Below, one piece after another: positions 40,925 through 50,704 of a DNA stretch of 64,000 bases (position 1 is its first letter; each line of letters starts with the position of its first letter). Location: positions 55,734,464 to 55,798,463 of the forward strand of contig NC_057917.1 in assembly GCF_018873765.1 (NCBI RefSeq). The letters are read 5' to 3'. The notes beneath the pieces were generated by a model that had not been told where the DNA came from, did no database searches, and saw only the letters and a list, made by a program, of their open reading frames with translations. The stretch comes from Telopea speciosissima. Lineage: Eukaryota; Streptophyta; Magnoliopsida; Proteales; Proteaceae. Position numbers and translations under genes: made by a program.

Positions 40925-42318
40925 TTAGTACATCTTCCTTGCTTCCACCAATGACTTATAGAAGCTGCGATCCTTCTTTTCTCCTTGAGAAACTGAACTT
41001 TCGGACCTCTTTTCTGGGGTTGAAATAACTGGGTGGATATTCCCTGTTGGGTCATTTACTGCTTCTCCCTCATTGACATGACACATATAGAAATCATCAT
41101 GTGCTCTTGCCCATGCGCGGTATTCTCTGTCACCCTGATATGGAGACGAGGGAGGAGTCCCACATAGGTCTTGTGTCAAGGCCAAAGTTAGCTTTACAGA
41201 GTTTTTCAAATGGTAAATTGCTTGAGGGAGCGCCCACTGTTCTCTAACAGATTCCAGCTGTTGAAGCTCCTCCTGGTACTTATCATCTAAGACCATAGTC
41301 CTCATGAGTGTTTCCTGGATTTTATCTACATCCCGGTGGATCTTGTTCACCCGAAATGATAATTCCCATTAAGCGGGTCCGCAAATGTTCTCGTACTTCT
41401 CCAGACGTGTCCTTGGTTGCCAAGGTTCCTCATCCTCCATTTCTTCTTCCCCTTCAGACACTTCAACATTGGATTCCTCTGATGCAGATTCTTGCTCACT
41501 TTCAGCTTCTTCAGATGATTGTTCTTCTTCTAACGGCTCTTCCCCTTCATCATCGATGTCCATAGGAAAGATACCTCTGGTGGGGTCAATTTGAAATTCC
41601 CCGAGGCTGATATCATTAATCCATGCGTCCCATGTTTCACTTCTTCGGGGTGGATCTGGATAGGAGAATGAATCTGAATACAAGACCAGGTCTTCTGGAG
41701 GAGTTCCGAACAGATCACATGCTAAAGCATTGACTAACCAAGTCATATTTTTTAGCTCATGGAGGGTTCGGGCGAGTTCATCGCTCTCATTTGGCATCAC
41801 CAAGCTCTCACAATGTGCTGCGAAGTTACTACACACCAGATCTGGAAATAGAGAAGTAGCCTTGTACAGGATCTCTTGAGTATGGGTGGAAACATCGAGT
41901 ATATCTGTGACCTGATAGAAGGCGCTCATGTTCCAACGCTCGAAATCTTCTCTGGAAACCCGTCCAATCACCTCTGGGAACCTCTGGAGATGATATCTCC
42001 TCATCATCTCTGCTTTCATACTCATCTGATGATACGGGTTGAATAAGGCTGGTAGGATCATTATCATCATCGCTTCTGATGTTATTTACCCAATCCATCG
42101 CTTCTACTCCTTCGTCCTCCATCGTTGGACTTTGCTCGGCATACTCTATCCATCCCTCGTGGATATCTTGGTCGTCTTCCTCATTTGAGCTGTTGTCAAT
42201 ATCTCCCCCTATATGGGCAAGAGAGACTTCTTTGGTCAGAGCTTGTCCAATAGCTAGTGCTGAGACTGCTTTAAGGAGCTGAGGTGTGACTCTGGTGATT
42301 TCAGTCTCTTCTTCTTCT
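40925..42318 (-). pseudogene. element B gag-protease linker region, broken
   Basis: Two to three overlapping minus-strand frames (about 42122-41369 and 41350-40925) encode acidic, Glu/Ser-rich sequence and conserved-looking blocks (TWLVNALACDLFGTPPEDLV and LTLALTQDLCGTPPSSPYQG are two copies of one motif). They lie between gag and protease. The repeated CDLFGTPP/DLCGTPP motif suggests an internal duplication. No known domain was recognised. Confidence 0.55.
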
Positions 42319-44334
42319 TCAGGAACCAGGTGAGATATTTCGGATGATGAGAAACCATATGCACAATGGTGTCATTATCTCGAGACCCTCTAATCCATAC
42401 TCCAAGAAATCCAACTTTCGAAGCCGGTTGATGGATGCTATACCTCTACCTTGGTCACATGGTTGCCCGCCTGTTCGGATATTCCCGTCACAGTTGGTTC
42501 GGGCGCAATAAATGCAAATCTGCATCCTTTCTGCCCGTGCTTGCCGTGACTGCTCATCTCTTCCTGAATACCACGGGAGGGGCTGGATCAATGTGGTAGG
42601 ATCTTGGAATGGTGTCTCTTCCTGCAGCATGTTCACTGATCCTGTAGACGACTCTGGGGAATAGGTCCCCTTCACCAGTGGTTGTGAGATTTTCCATGCA
42701 GGTATCTGGTATTCTACCCTTGTGGCACCTTCTGACTTTGGATGATAGAAAGGGGAATCGGGCCGATCCACTTCCTGAGACACCTCTTGTCGAATCTGTG
42801 GTTCTTTTTCCTCCTTAAGTTTCTTGGTCAACATTGCTATATAGACGTGTGCCTTCATTAGCTTCCTTTTTCCGATTGGATGAATCAAGGTGGTAGGATC
42901 TGCTTGCTTAGCATCCTCTTGAAGCATATTTACTCCATGGTTAGGTAGAGGATTTGTGGTGACATTTGGCGGCTGCTTCTTCTGAAGTTCAATTTTACCC
43001 TCATCAATTAAGTCCTGGATCGCATGCTTAAGAGCTAGGCATCTATCCGTATGATGGCCTTGTTGGTCGTGGTAATGACAGTACAGATTGGGCTTATACC
43101 AGGTAGGTGGATTGTTCAAATCCACAGGCTTAGGAGGAACGGAATTGATCATTCCATGTTTCTTGAGCTTGGTGAATAACAACAAGGGCATCATTCCTTC
43201 AAAGTTGAAATTCCTCCTGGATGCTTCAGATTCAGTTTGGATCACAAGAGGGGTGGATCCTGTGGCTACCACCTGGACTTCTGCCGCCTGGCTGCTTATT
43301 GATACAGCATTTCCTCCTTTGGCTCTTGGGCTTTTCCTTGCCGAATAGCTTTCTGATGCTTCATGGGTCATACCCTGATTCTGCCTTTCTTTAAAGATCT
43401 TATCTTCAATCTTCTTCCCGATTGTTATAAGAGCATCAAATGTTTTGATGTGCTGGTAGTATATCTTCTCACGGTACTCCCCATACAGATTTTCTAACAA
43501 TATCTCGACCTGCTCCTCCTCAGTAGGGCGGTTCCACATTTTTGCGGCCTTCTCCCTGAACCGCATAATGTAGTTTGAGAACTCTTCACTTGGTTCTTGC
43601 CTCAAGGTTTCCAATTCTCTTCGAGTAATATCCATCTTAGTGTTGTATGAATATTGCTTAGTGAAGGCTTTAACCACAGAGGCCCATGACTGGGTTTGGG
43701 TGTGATCAAGCTGGGTTAACCACCTTAAAGCAGATCTAGCCCAAGAATATATGAACGCCTGTCCCATTTGGTTTTCAGAAAGTCCCCATAATCTGGCAAT
43801 GGTGGCAAAAACCTTGAGATGAGCCCTAGGATCTCTCGATCTGTCGAACTTATCCAATTTCCATTTGAAATCTTCGAGGATTTTCCCTTCGGGAAAGAAC
43901 ACCAGGTCTTCTTCATCTTTTTCTTTGACTTTGCCCTTGACAACCACTTCCAACTCGGCTACTTTTTCTCTCATTTTCTTCTCCCTTTCAGTCTCAGGAG
44001 GGTCCATAGGGTGGCTATCTTCCCCGTCTTCTACTGGTATGATGATTGGAGTCTTGAGGGTTGTAGGGTTAGTTTTTCGGACTTCTTGCTCTGCTGGTCC
44101 AGCTATAGATCTGTCCCTAGATAGTTCATTGACCGATTGAACTAGTTGTGCCATGAGTTGCCGTATTTCGGCCATGTCTACTTGCAGCCTATCCACTCGA
44201 TCTTTGACGTGACTTTCAGACAGGTGATCCTCCGGAGGATTCATGTTACTCACAAGTGATATCTCAGAAGATGAACTAGAAGAATGAGAAGGAATCAGGG
44301 ATCTTGAGGAGAATTGTGGGCTGGCTCGAGTCAA
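42319..44334 (-). CDS. element B Gag
   Basis: 671-codon open frame on the minus strand; the first ATG in frame is at 44244 and a possible acceptor (TTTCGTAG) lies near 44377, so the true start is uncertain. It has a coiled-coil N-terminal part (DRLQVDMAEIRQLMAQLVQS), the retrotransposon Gag core (FDRSRDPRAHLKVFATIARL, QAFIYSWARSALRWLTQLD, LRQEPSEEFSNYIMRFREKA) and a single zinc-finger-like element (YCHYHDQQGHHTDRC). Gag forms the particle that packages the element RNA. The frame is intact, in contrast to downstream pol. Confidence 0.88.
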   Translation of the reverse strand: MTRASPQFSSRSLIPSHSSSSSSEISLVSNMNPPEDHLSESHVKDRVDRLQVDMAEIRQLMAQLVQSVNELSRDRSIAGPAEQEVRKTNPTTLKTPIIIPVEDGEDSHPMDPPETEREKKMREKVAELEVVVKGKVKEKDEEDLVFFPEGKILEDFKWKLDKFDRSRDPRAHLKVFATIARLWGLSENQMGQAFIYSWARSALRWLTQLDHTQTQSWASVVKAFTKQYSYNTKMDITRRELETLRQEPSEEFSNYIMRFREKAAKMWNRPTEEEQVEILLENLYGEYREKIYYQHIKTFDALITIGKKIEDKIFKERQNQGMTHEASESYSARKSPRAKGGNAVSISSQAAEVQVVATGSTPLVIQTESEASRRNFNFEGMMPLLLFTKLKKHGMINSVPPKPVDLNNPPTWYKPNLYCHYHDQQGHHTDRCLALKHAIQDLIDEGKIELQKKQPPNVTTNPLPNHGVNMLQEDAKQADPTTLIHPIGKRKLMKAHVYIAMLTKKLKEEKEPQIRQEVSQEVDRPDSPFYHPKSEGATRVEYQIPAWKISQPLVKGTYSPESSTGSVNMLQEETPFQDPTTLIQPLPWYSGRDEQSRQARAERMQICIYCARTNCDGNIRTGGQPCDQGRGIASINRLRKLDFLEYGLEGLEIMTPLCIWFLIIRNISPGS

Positions 44335-45594
44335 CCTTCTGTTGCGTCGGACCCAGATGGATAAGGACGGAATCGTGCTTCTACGAAAGAGAGAAGAATA
44401 CCTAGTTTAGACCCTAAGAAGGCTAAAGAAGAATTTTATTTTATTTATCTTTTTTTTTTTGTTTATGATTTTTTTGTATTTTATAACATTTGTTTCATTT
44501 TATTATTTTATTCGACTCAAGTAATCGGAGTGGTCATCAGAGTTTCAGCAGACTCCTTCTGAGACTAGACTTCGAATGCCGTCATTGCCCAAGCATTTTC
44601 GAACACAATAAAAAACAAACAAAAGAAAGATCCTAGTTACCGGGTCATTGATGATTATGTCTGGAGTCAAGATGAGATGCCTTCTTTTTTTTTTTCTCGA
44701 GGGACATGTAAGGTTCCATTATATGGAAGTGGACTTCCATTTTTCTTTGAGGGACCATCGTGGGACTATGGAATTCCTTATCTTTGGCGGTATCTCATAT
44801 CAAAACCAGGTTAATCGTCAAATGACCCTAAACTCGGTCTTTCTTACAGCTAACAAAGGTTAGTTTGTGTCGTACCCTAATCATATGTGGTCTATTTTCC
44901 TACATGATGCATGTAATGGGTAGGCTTTCATAGGACAGAACAAGGCCACCCTTGACAGAACCGATATACCTATCGCTCGTGATCGCGAATTGTAGGCACG
45001 TGGTTCTTTTGATATACCTGGAGAATAGGTCACACAAACTCAGAGTAATCGAGCTAGTGCCTTTTTTGAGTGGCAGAGCACTCCACAAAGACACTAGTGA
45101 ATACCCGCTGGTGATTCTAAACTCGCATAAAGTAAATATTAAGGGTGTAGCTCTGCGCGAATTACCCATGACTACTCATGGGGTCCAACGACTAACTACG
45201 GGGGTAAGAGGAGTTTCCATGCAGTGTATGTGTGCAAGAAAGTGGTACAGGAAGCGGCTATCATCCGATCTCAGAGTACTTAGCATGACGTGCCTCACCT
45301 CCCCGGGGGTAAATGCACGACAGGGAGTACCATCGCCGTTTGATTTCACTTCGAGCACTATGCATGATGCGGTTAGTACACACAAAGGTTAGCCAGACAA
45401 ATATATTATGGTATTTATTTATTCATTTATTTATTTTTTTTGTATTTTGTTTTGTATATTTTTTTTATTATATTCTTTTATTATTATTTTTTTTCTTTTT
45501 TCTTTTTTTATAAAAGTTTAGAGAGAACATTCTGTCATTTATTGATAGCACCTATTTAGAGAGTTTGACCTCGGGTGGACGTTTGTCCACCTAG
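44335..45594 (-). other. element B 5' untranslated leader
   Basis: About 1.2 kb between the primer site and gag with no long frame. T-rich tracts lie at 44448-44480 and 45416-45512. It may contain an intron or regulatory RNA structure. Nothing is recognisable. Confidence 0.5.
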
Positions 45595-45612
45595 TCCCCA
45601 GTGGAGTCGCCA
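45595..45612 (-). promoter_or_regulatory. primer binding site of element B
   Basis: On the minus strand TGGCGACTCCACTGGGGA starts one base after the 5' LTR. This form is typical of Tat/Ogre-type elements, where it is thought to pair with a tRNA-Arg 3' end. Confidence 0.8.
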
Positions 45613-45613
45613 C

Positions 45614-46921
45614 TGTAAGTACCGCGATCCTTCGGGACGAAGGTTTCCTCAGCCCTTTTTGTTGGTGTATTGGTGACATAGGGTTTTGGGAGATACATGT
45701 GTGTGTGTATGGATGTGGATAACATTGTCAATTTATGATAAATAGGGGATTGGGATCATGCATTAAAATATGTTAACCTAATGAGAAATCGCTACCTAGG
45801 GTTAGGGCCTAGGACCCATTAAATGTAGCCCTACTCATGGTGAGCGGAATCGGGCTACGTGACTCCATATGGTCCAACCAAAGGTTCGGGTAAGGGGTCA
45901 GGTTACGAGTGTGGGAAGGTGTTAGGCACCCACCTTGCCCGATCGAAGCCGGTCTCTCTGTGTTAGATGCTACATAAGGACGAATGTTGTTTCTCTCTTA
46001 TTACGGGGATGGGGGATATTATGAACTACATTCAGATGCTATGAATTAAACTAAAGTATAATAAACTACATTATATATGTGAAAAATGCAGACTAAAGCG
46101 GTAAAATATGAAAGGACTACATTGGATCAACAAAAATGCAATAATTATACCTGTATGGTTGTATGCCCCTGGCTCAGGGGAGATGGACTTATGGACTAAC
46201 GCTGCTTGTTTCTCGGCAGAGTAACGGCTCTTTCGAGTGATTTGGAAAAGAGTAACCAGATAGAATAACGTCTGTAGCAAAGGAGTTTCGATGGTTATCC
46301 GTGCACGGATGGGATACCAAAGCCAAGGAGCCAAAACGCTCTATACTCAGAGGGACAATCGAAGGATCTGTCCGCCACAAGAAAACTTCAAGCACTCACA
46401 CACTCATGAGAGAAGGAAGGGAAATGAGGGTGAAAAAAGGGGGAAAAGATGCTAGGAATCACTTAGGGAGGGTCTCTCCACCCAAAATTCCTTGGGAAAT
46501 GTGGGAGGGGACCCTCTTATTTATAGGGGGGACCTTTTCTCTCTCCTGACCGAAAAAGTCCTCCACGGCGCCATGGAGATGTCCACGGTGCCGTGGGGGA
46601 CTTTTCCACGGCACCGTGGGTGACGTCAGCAGGCTGATGTCACACCCCCTCATGGCACCGTGGAAATCCGGTACACCTCCCCACAGTGCCATGGGAAGGT
46701 ACCCACGGTGCCGTGGGAAGGCGTCCACGGCGCCGTGGGCGCGAAGTACCATTTTTCCTTATTTTTTTGGCCTAAAATGGATCATTTTGTGCTCAGCATG
46801 GTTCTTGGTCCCATGGGTCATGTATCTTTGGATTTGAAAAGAAGGAGGGTGTGTCGTCCATCGTCCATGTCCCGTTGTCATCATCGCCAATTAGGGGGTG
46901 ACAAAAAAATCAGCGTCTACA
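45614..46921 (-). repeat. 5' LTR of element B
   Basis: 1308 bp partner of 27865-29171. Minus-strand TATA box at 46518-46525; palindrome array of about seven copies at 46562-46742 upstream of it. It has a CCACGGCACCGTGG-type unit absent from the 3' LTR and lacks another that the 3' LTR has. Confidence 0.95.
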
Positions 46922-46926
46922 ATAAC

Positions 46927-48322
46927 TGAATGTAGGAAGAAATTCCAGACTTTTGCTACAGTGATGGTTGCCAATGCCTCTGCTTCTACCCATTTAGTGA
47001 AATAGTCAACGGCTACTACTGTAAATTGCTTGTCTCCAGATGCTTTGGGAAAAGGTACCAATATGTCCATTCCCCATTGGACAAAGGGTAAGGGACTAGA
47101 AATGGAAGTGAGTTCGGTTGCAGGTTGACGGTTGATGGGTGCAAACTTCTGACATTTCAGACATTTATGGATAAAACTCAATGCTTCTTTGCGGAGATAT
47201 GGCCAAAAGTATCCCTGTCTAATGACTTTGTGGGCTAGTGCTATGCCCCCCAAGTGTTGTCCACAAATGCCTGTGTGTATCTCCCGAAATACATACTCTA
47301 CTTCAGATGGTCGGAGACATTTTAGATAAGGCATTGCAAACGCCTTTTTATATAGTGTCCCTTCTATCATTGTGTATCGGGCGGCCCTCATCTTGACTTT
47401 CTTTGCTTCTTCTTTATCGGTGGGTAATATGCCCTCCTGGAGGTAGTTGATTAATGGATCCATCCAACACGGTTCTATCTCCACCGGCAGTACTTCCTCA
47501 GACTGTGCTATGCTCGGGGAGGTGAGTACGTCTAGGTACAATGTTCTATCCAAATCTTGAAAATCCAAGGTGGCAAGTCTGGAGAGGGCATCTACTGATG
47601 CATTCTGCGCCCAAGGTACCTGAAGTATCTCAAAATGGTTGAAGTTTGTGATCAAGTTCTGGACTCTTCTCAAGTATTGGGCAATCCAAGATTCTTTGGC
47701 ATCATACTCCCCTTTCACCTGATTAATTATCAGTTGTGAATCACTGTGCACGGTAATACGCTTTACCATTAGACTTTATGCCAACTTCAATCCTGCGACC
47801 AGAGCTTTGTATTCTGCCCCGTTATTGGTGGCCTGGAATTCAAACCTTAGCACGTATTGCACAGTAAATCCTCCTGGGCTAGTTAATATTAACCTTGCCC
47901 CACATCCTTGCGTATTGGATGAACCATCCACATACAGCATCCATTCTTCTGCTATCTCCTCAGGCTCCGCGGTGGGGGGATTTCCTCATCAGGAAGTGTA
48001 CATTCTACCACAAAATCCGCCAAGGCCTAAGCTTTTATTACAGTTTAGGGCTTGTAATGAATGTCGAATTCCCCCAACTCCACGCACCATGCTACCAGTC
48101 TTCCTGAGTGGTCTGGTTTAGCCAACATCTTCTTCAAAGGTTGATTGGTGAGCACTTCAATGGTATAAGCTTGAAAATAGGGCCTTAACTTTTTAGCCGC
48201 CATAACCAACGCGTAGGCATATTTCTCCACACTGCTATATCTGGTTTCAACATCTAGAAGGACTTTGCTGACATAATATATCGGTTTTTGGGTTCGCCCA
48301 TCTCCTCTGACCAATACTGTAC
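46927..48322 (-). pseudogene. element A RNase H domains and integrase N-terminal half
   Basis: From high to low coordinates: gypsy RNase H (PIYYVSKVLLDVETRYSSVE, AKKLRPYFQAYTIEVLTNQ), a second RNase HI-like domain across a TAA near 47780 (HSDSQLIINQVKGEYDAKES, QNASVDALSRLATL), the integrase zinc-binding end (GICGQHLGGIALAHKVIRQG, CLKCQKFAPINRQPATELTS) and the core start (WGMDILVPFPKASGDKQFTV, VDYFTKWVEAEALA). It stops at the insertion site of element B. Two RNase H domains support Tat affinity. Confidence 0.85.
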
Positions 48323-49675
48323 TTATGGCAACAGCGGAGATAGCCGATATAATTGTAATATATCCCCTGGTTCAGGCTTAGCCAAAAGTGGCGGTTGCAC
48401 TAGATACTTCTTTAGCTCAGTAAAGGCGGTCTGACATTCTTCGGTCCATTGGAAGGTGAGCATGACTCCTTTGGTTTCCTGTTCTTTTACTCGATTCTTG
48501 AGAGCCTTAAAGAAGGGCAAGCAGCGATCCACCGAGGTCGAGATGAACCTCCCGAGTGCCGCTATTCTTCTTGTAAGCTCTTGTAGTTCTTTAACTCTTC
48601 CAGGCGGATGCATCTCGATTATAGCCTTAATCTTGGTTGGATTGGCTTCAATTCCTCTTCTTGAGACCATGAAACTGAGGAACTTTCCAGATGTAACTCC
48701 AAAAGCACACTTGGCTGGATTTAACCTCATCTTGTTTTCTCTTAGGACTTGAAATGCCTCACTCAGATCTGTAATATGATCTTGCGCTTTCAGGCTCTTG
48801 ACAAGCATATCATCTAAGTAAACTTCCACATTCTGGCCTATTTGGTGCCTGAAAAGGTAATTTACCAAGCGTTGGTAGGATGCTCCAGCATTCTTCAATC
48901 CAAAGGGCATGCGAATGTAACAATATGTATCTTTGCCCACGATAAATGAAGTTTTCAATATATCAGGCTCATACATCTTGATCTGATTATATCCGGAGTA
49001 TGCATCCATCAAAGAAAGCATTTCATGGCCTGCTGTGGCGTCTATCAATAAATCAATACGAGGCAAAGGATAGTAGTCTTTAGGACAAGCTTTATTCAAA
49101 TCAGTAAAATCAATACACATTCGCCATTTGCCATTGGACTTGGGGACCATTACAACATTAGAGAGCCATTCTGGGTAGATGGCTTCCTCGATAAAGCCTG
49201 CATCAAGTAACTTGGTTACTTCTTCAATTACTTTTTCTTGTCGTTCCGGTGCAAAGGTTCTCTTCTTCTGGAACACTGGTTTGGCATTGGGACAGACGCT
49301 AAGCTTGTGTTCAGCTATCTTTCTGTCTATCCCTGGCATATCGGCAGCAGACCAGGCGAATACATCTGCGTTAGCTCTCAGGAAGTTTATGAGGTTGGTT
49401 TTTCTTTCTCCGGTCAGGCTTGCGCCTATCTGGACAATGTGCGTGGTATCCCCTTCTACTATCTCCACAAGAGCCAGGTCCTCGGTAGGTTCACTCCTTT
49501 CCTGCTCTCTGATATCTCGATTATCATCCTGATGGATTAGGTTTGTTTGTGGCTCCTTCCCCCTGGCCCTCAGATATCCTTCATAGCAACGGCGGGTCGT
49601 CACTTGACTTCCTCGACATTCCCCAATCCCGTGATCGGTTGGGAACTTCATGACTAAATGGGGAGTGGAAACCAC
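48323..49675 (-). CDS. element A reverse transcriptase
   Basis: 450-codon minus-strand frame. RT blocks: VVMVPKSNGKWRMCIDFTDL, YYPLPRIDLLIDATAGHEML, DAYSGYNQIKM, MPFGLKNAGASYQRLVNYLF, the catalytic VYLDDMLVKS and FLSFMVSRRGIEANPTKIKA. The upstream part has VFAWSAADMPGIDRKIAEH, typical of Tat-type pol. The catalytic YLDD motif is present. A frameshift near 48320 separates it from RNase H. Confidence 0.9.
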   Translation of the reverse strand: MVSTPHLVMKFPTDHGIGECRGSQVTTRRCYEGYLRARGKEPQTNLIHQDDNRDIREQERSEPTEDLALVEIVEGDTTHIVQIGASLTGERKTNLINFLRANADVFAWSAADMPGIDRKIAEHKLSVCPNAKPVFQKKRTFAPERQEKVIEEVTKLLDAGFIEEAIYPEWLSNVVMVPKSNGKWRMCIDFTDLNKACPKDYYPLPRIDLLIDATAGHEMLSLMDAYSGYNQIKMYEPDILKTSFIVGKDTYCYIRMPFGLKNAGASYQRLVNYLFRHQIGQNVEVYLDDMLVKSLKAQDHITDLSEAFQVLRENKMRLNPAKCAFGVTSGKFLSFMVSRRGIEANPTKIKAIIEMHPPGRVKELQELTRRIAALGRFISTSVDRCLPFFKALKNRVKEQETKGVMLTFQWTEECQTAFTELKKYLVQPPLLAKPEPGDILQLYRLSPLLP

Positions 49676-49678
49676 TAC

Positions 49679-50704
49679 CTATATCCCGTTGTGTGCAAAA
49701 TTGACCTTTACCACCAAAAAATTCAACATCACGGTAGAGAGCTTAGGTTCTGTCCCCACCGTGACCAATAACTCAATCGATCCTTCGATCCTTATAGGGG
49801 CCCCATTGAACCCGTACAGAGGAGACTCCACCCTTTTCAGTATCTCTGATTTTAAGAGCATCTTTTCAAACGCATCATAGTACAGGATGTCGGCTGAACT
49901 CCCGTTGTCCACCAAGATCCTCCCTACCATGCAGTTAGCGATTACCATCTTGATCACCAGGGCATCGTCATGGGGCATCTGTATATCAGCCAGGTCTTCG
50001 TCAGAGAAGGTTATTGGACAGCCGGTTCTCCTCTTTTTGACCATAGTCTCAGTTTGGAGGACATTCCATGCATGTTGCTTTTGGGAGTTTGAGGTTTCTC
50101 CCCCCATGGCAGGCCCACCAAATATGGTCGTGATCTCTCTCAATGGTGCATTCTCAGTATGGGGTTTACCATGGGGGAGTTCTTCTTTGTTAACTTTAGG
50201 GGGTGACCTTCGCCTTCCCTTGGGTTCTCGAGCTCGGTAATCCGTCCTTCGATCATTCGCCTCTTTCTTGACGAATCGGCTGAGACGCCCTCTCTGGATG
50301 AGCGCCTCCATCTCGTCCTTTAACTGTCTGCACTTCTTGGTAACATGGCCATGGTCTTGGTGAAAACGGCAGTAGTTATTTTTGTTGCGCTCGTGCGCTG
50401 GCTTGACCATTTTGGCTGGCCACCGTAGTGTCACCTGATCTTTGACCTCGTTCAATATATGTGCCCGGGTGTATGTCAAGGAAGTATAACTCGGCTCGGA
50501 TTCTTCATCTTGCTCGGGGAACCCAAGCTTTCCTATCATCTTTCCTTTTCTTGCCATCCACATCATCTCGGTTGCGTTTCGCGCCGGCCTCTCGAGGGAT
50601 TTCTTCCTTCTTCCCCTAAGTTTTCTTCTCAGTTTTATCTTCTCTCTCTGCCGTAAGAACTTCAGCCAAGTTGATATATTTTTCACACCTTGAGAACAAT
50701 TCAT
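49679..50704 (-). CDS. element A Gag C-terminal end and protease
   Basis: 341-codon minus-strand frame containing the zinc-finger-like CRFHQDHGHVTKKCRQLKDE, a basic linker and the retropepsin core GRILVDNGSSADILYYDAF with a later hydrophobic segment (TVMLNFLVVK). DNGS in place of DTG/DSG is usual for this clade. A TAG separates it from RT. Upstream gag core is broken by stops between 50705 and 51010. Confidence 0.8.
   Translation of the reverse strand: MNCSQGVKNISTWLKFLRQREKIKLRRKLRGRRKKSLERPARNATEMMWMARKGKMIGKLGFPEQDEESEPSYTSLTYTRAHILNEVKDQVTLRWPAKMVKPAHERNKNNYCRFHQDHGHVTKKCRQLKDEMEALIQRGRLSRFVKKEANDRRTDYRAREPKGRRRSPPKVNKEELPHGKPHTENAPLREITTIFGGPAMGGETSNSQKQHAWNVLQTETMVKKRRTGCPITFSDEDLADIQMPHDDALVIKMVIANCMVGRILVDNGSSADILYYDAFEKMLLKSEILKRVESPLYGFNGAPIRIEGSIELLVTVGTEPKLSTVMLNFLVVKVNFAHNGI

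Larger units (their letters stand above)
27865..46921 (-). mobile_element. element B: Ty3/gypsy (Tat-like) LTR retrotransposon, 19.1 kb, nested in A
   Basis: LTRs at 27865-29171 and 45614-46921 begin and end TGTAAG...CTACA (plus-strand view). There are perfect ATAAC target duplications, a primer binding site and a polypurine tract. On the minus strand it carries gag, a linker region, protease with a G-patch-like segment, RT, two RNase H domains, integrase and a DUF7745-like ORF. On the plus strand, between these and the 3' LTR, it carries a seven-exon plant-mobile-domain gene and two tandem-repeat arrays. LTR differences are roughly 3% by eye plus balanced indels, compatible with insertion after element A. 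Confidence 0.93.

Noticed and set aside
49179..49540. Plus-strand open frames opposite pol genes
   Set aside because: They are mirror frames of conserved RT and protease coding sequence without their own motifs.
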